From: Bordetella parapertussis
GTDB lineage: Bacteria; Pseudomonadota; Gammaproteobacteria; Burkholderiales; Burkholderiaceae_B
Length of the DNA: 5,408 nucleotides
Assembly: GCA_945911685.1 (NCBI GenBank)
Contig: CAMEAW010000185.1
Span: 1-5,408, forward strand
Direction: 5' to 3'
Part shown: one piece after another, positions 5,157-5,408 of the stretch
How positions within the stretch are numbered: the first letter of the stretch is position 1
How the letters are laid out: each line of letters opens with the position of its first letter
The notes under the pieces: generated by a model
Databases searched by the model: none
Seen by the model: the letters and a program-made list of their open reading frames with translations, nothing else
Told to the model about the DNA's origin: nothing
Translations under genes and position numbers: made by a program

Positions 5157-5408
5157 ATGCGTTTTTTTTCTAACACCACCCGCGTCCTCCTCGCTGGAGC
5201 CGCCTTAGCGACGACTCTGATGAGCACGGCTTCTGCACAAGCCGATTACCCGACGCGCTCCGTCTCTGTGGTTGTTCCGCAAGCCACCGGCGGCGCGAAT
5301 GACACGATTGCGCGCATCGTCGCTGCCAAACTCAGCGAGGTGCTCGGCCAACAGTTCGTTGTAGAAAACCGCCCTGGTGCAGGTGGCAATATCGGTACCG
5401 CGGCAACA
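5157..5408 (+). CDS. Bug-family tripartite tricarboxylate transporter substrate-binding protein (5' part)
   Basis: The first 84 residues of a Bug (Bordetella uptake gene, TctC-like) periplasmic receptor are present; the family is about 320 residues, so the window edge cuts off roughly three quarters. The signal peptide has a hydrophobic core (about 10-22) and likely cleavage after A-S-A at 27. The mature start Y-P-T-R, the first ligand loop V-P-x-A-T-G-G-A-N-D (40-49) with the I-A-R helix start, and the second loop V-E-N-R-P-G-A-G-G-N-I-G (69-80) are family hallmarks. Bug proteins bind carboxylic acids and similar small anions for TTT carriers, and most are encoded alone, as seems the case here. 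The ligand cannot be predicted. A run of eight T (5162-5169) lies in codons 2-5. GGAG 6 nt upstream supports the start. Confidence 0.93.
   Translation, partial: MRFFSNTTRVLLAGAALATTLMSTASAQADYPTRSVSVVVPQATGGANDTIARIVAAKLSEVLGQQFVVENRPGAGGNIGTAAT

Overview
The window reads as chromosomal DNA of a Gram-negative bacterium, most likely a betaproteobacterium of the order Burkholderiales. The reasons are a Bug-type (TctC-like) periplasmic binding protein standing alone, a family hugely expanded in that order; a peptide-type ABC binding protein next to an ArgE-like peptidase; an FrnE-like DsbA-fold protein; and TAGAAT-like -10 boxes. Base composition looks close to half GC by eye, low for the order. 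No rRNA, tRNA, CRISPR, insertion sequence or phage gene was seen. This is ordinary metabolic and transport DNA with some notable regulatory structure.

Layout. 13-672 (+) is a cytoplasmic FrnE/DsbA-family thiol oxidoreductase. 673-761 holds a promoter and a perfect 10-bp inverted repeat that covers both the -10 box and the ribosome binding site of the next gene. 762-1284 (+) is a two-gene unit, DUF4160 followed 7 bp later by DUF2442, function unknown. Its end overlaps by 9 bp the end of the convergent argE-like gene (1276-2457, -). Upstream of argE on the same strand, 55 bp away, lies a peptide-type ABC transporter substrate-binding protein (2513-4087, -), so these two probably form an operon. 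A 113-bp divergent region (4088-4200) separates it from an SDR-family gene (4201-4974, +) whose product lacks the usual SDR catalytic residues. After a 182-bp intergenic region, the window ends inside a Bug-family tripartite tricarboxylate receptor (5157 onward, +).

How the genes may work together. The binding protein and the M20 deacylase fit capture of a peptide or N-acyl amino acid followed by hydrolysis in the cytoplasm, but no permease or ATPase gene is present, so the binding protein must borrow one from elsewhere. The divergent region carries a nearly symmetric pair of promoters (TAGAAT-N3-CACACAA facing each way), which suggests that the binding-protein/deacylase unit and the SDR are expressed together.

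The observations most worth a second look are: the symmetric divergent promoter; a 15-base motif shared between the DUF4160 and SDR promoters; the palindrome over the DUF4160 start; interleaved inverted repeats at the 3' end of the DUF2442 gene, just beyond the argE stop; and the SDR with no catalytic tetrad. No clearly new multi-gene system is visible.
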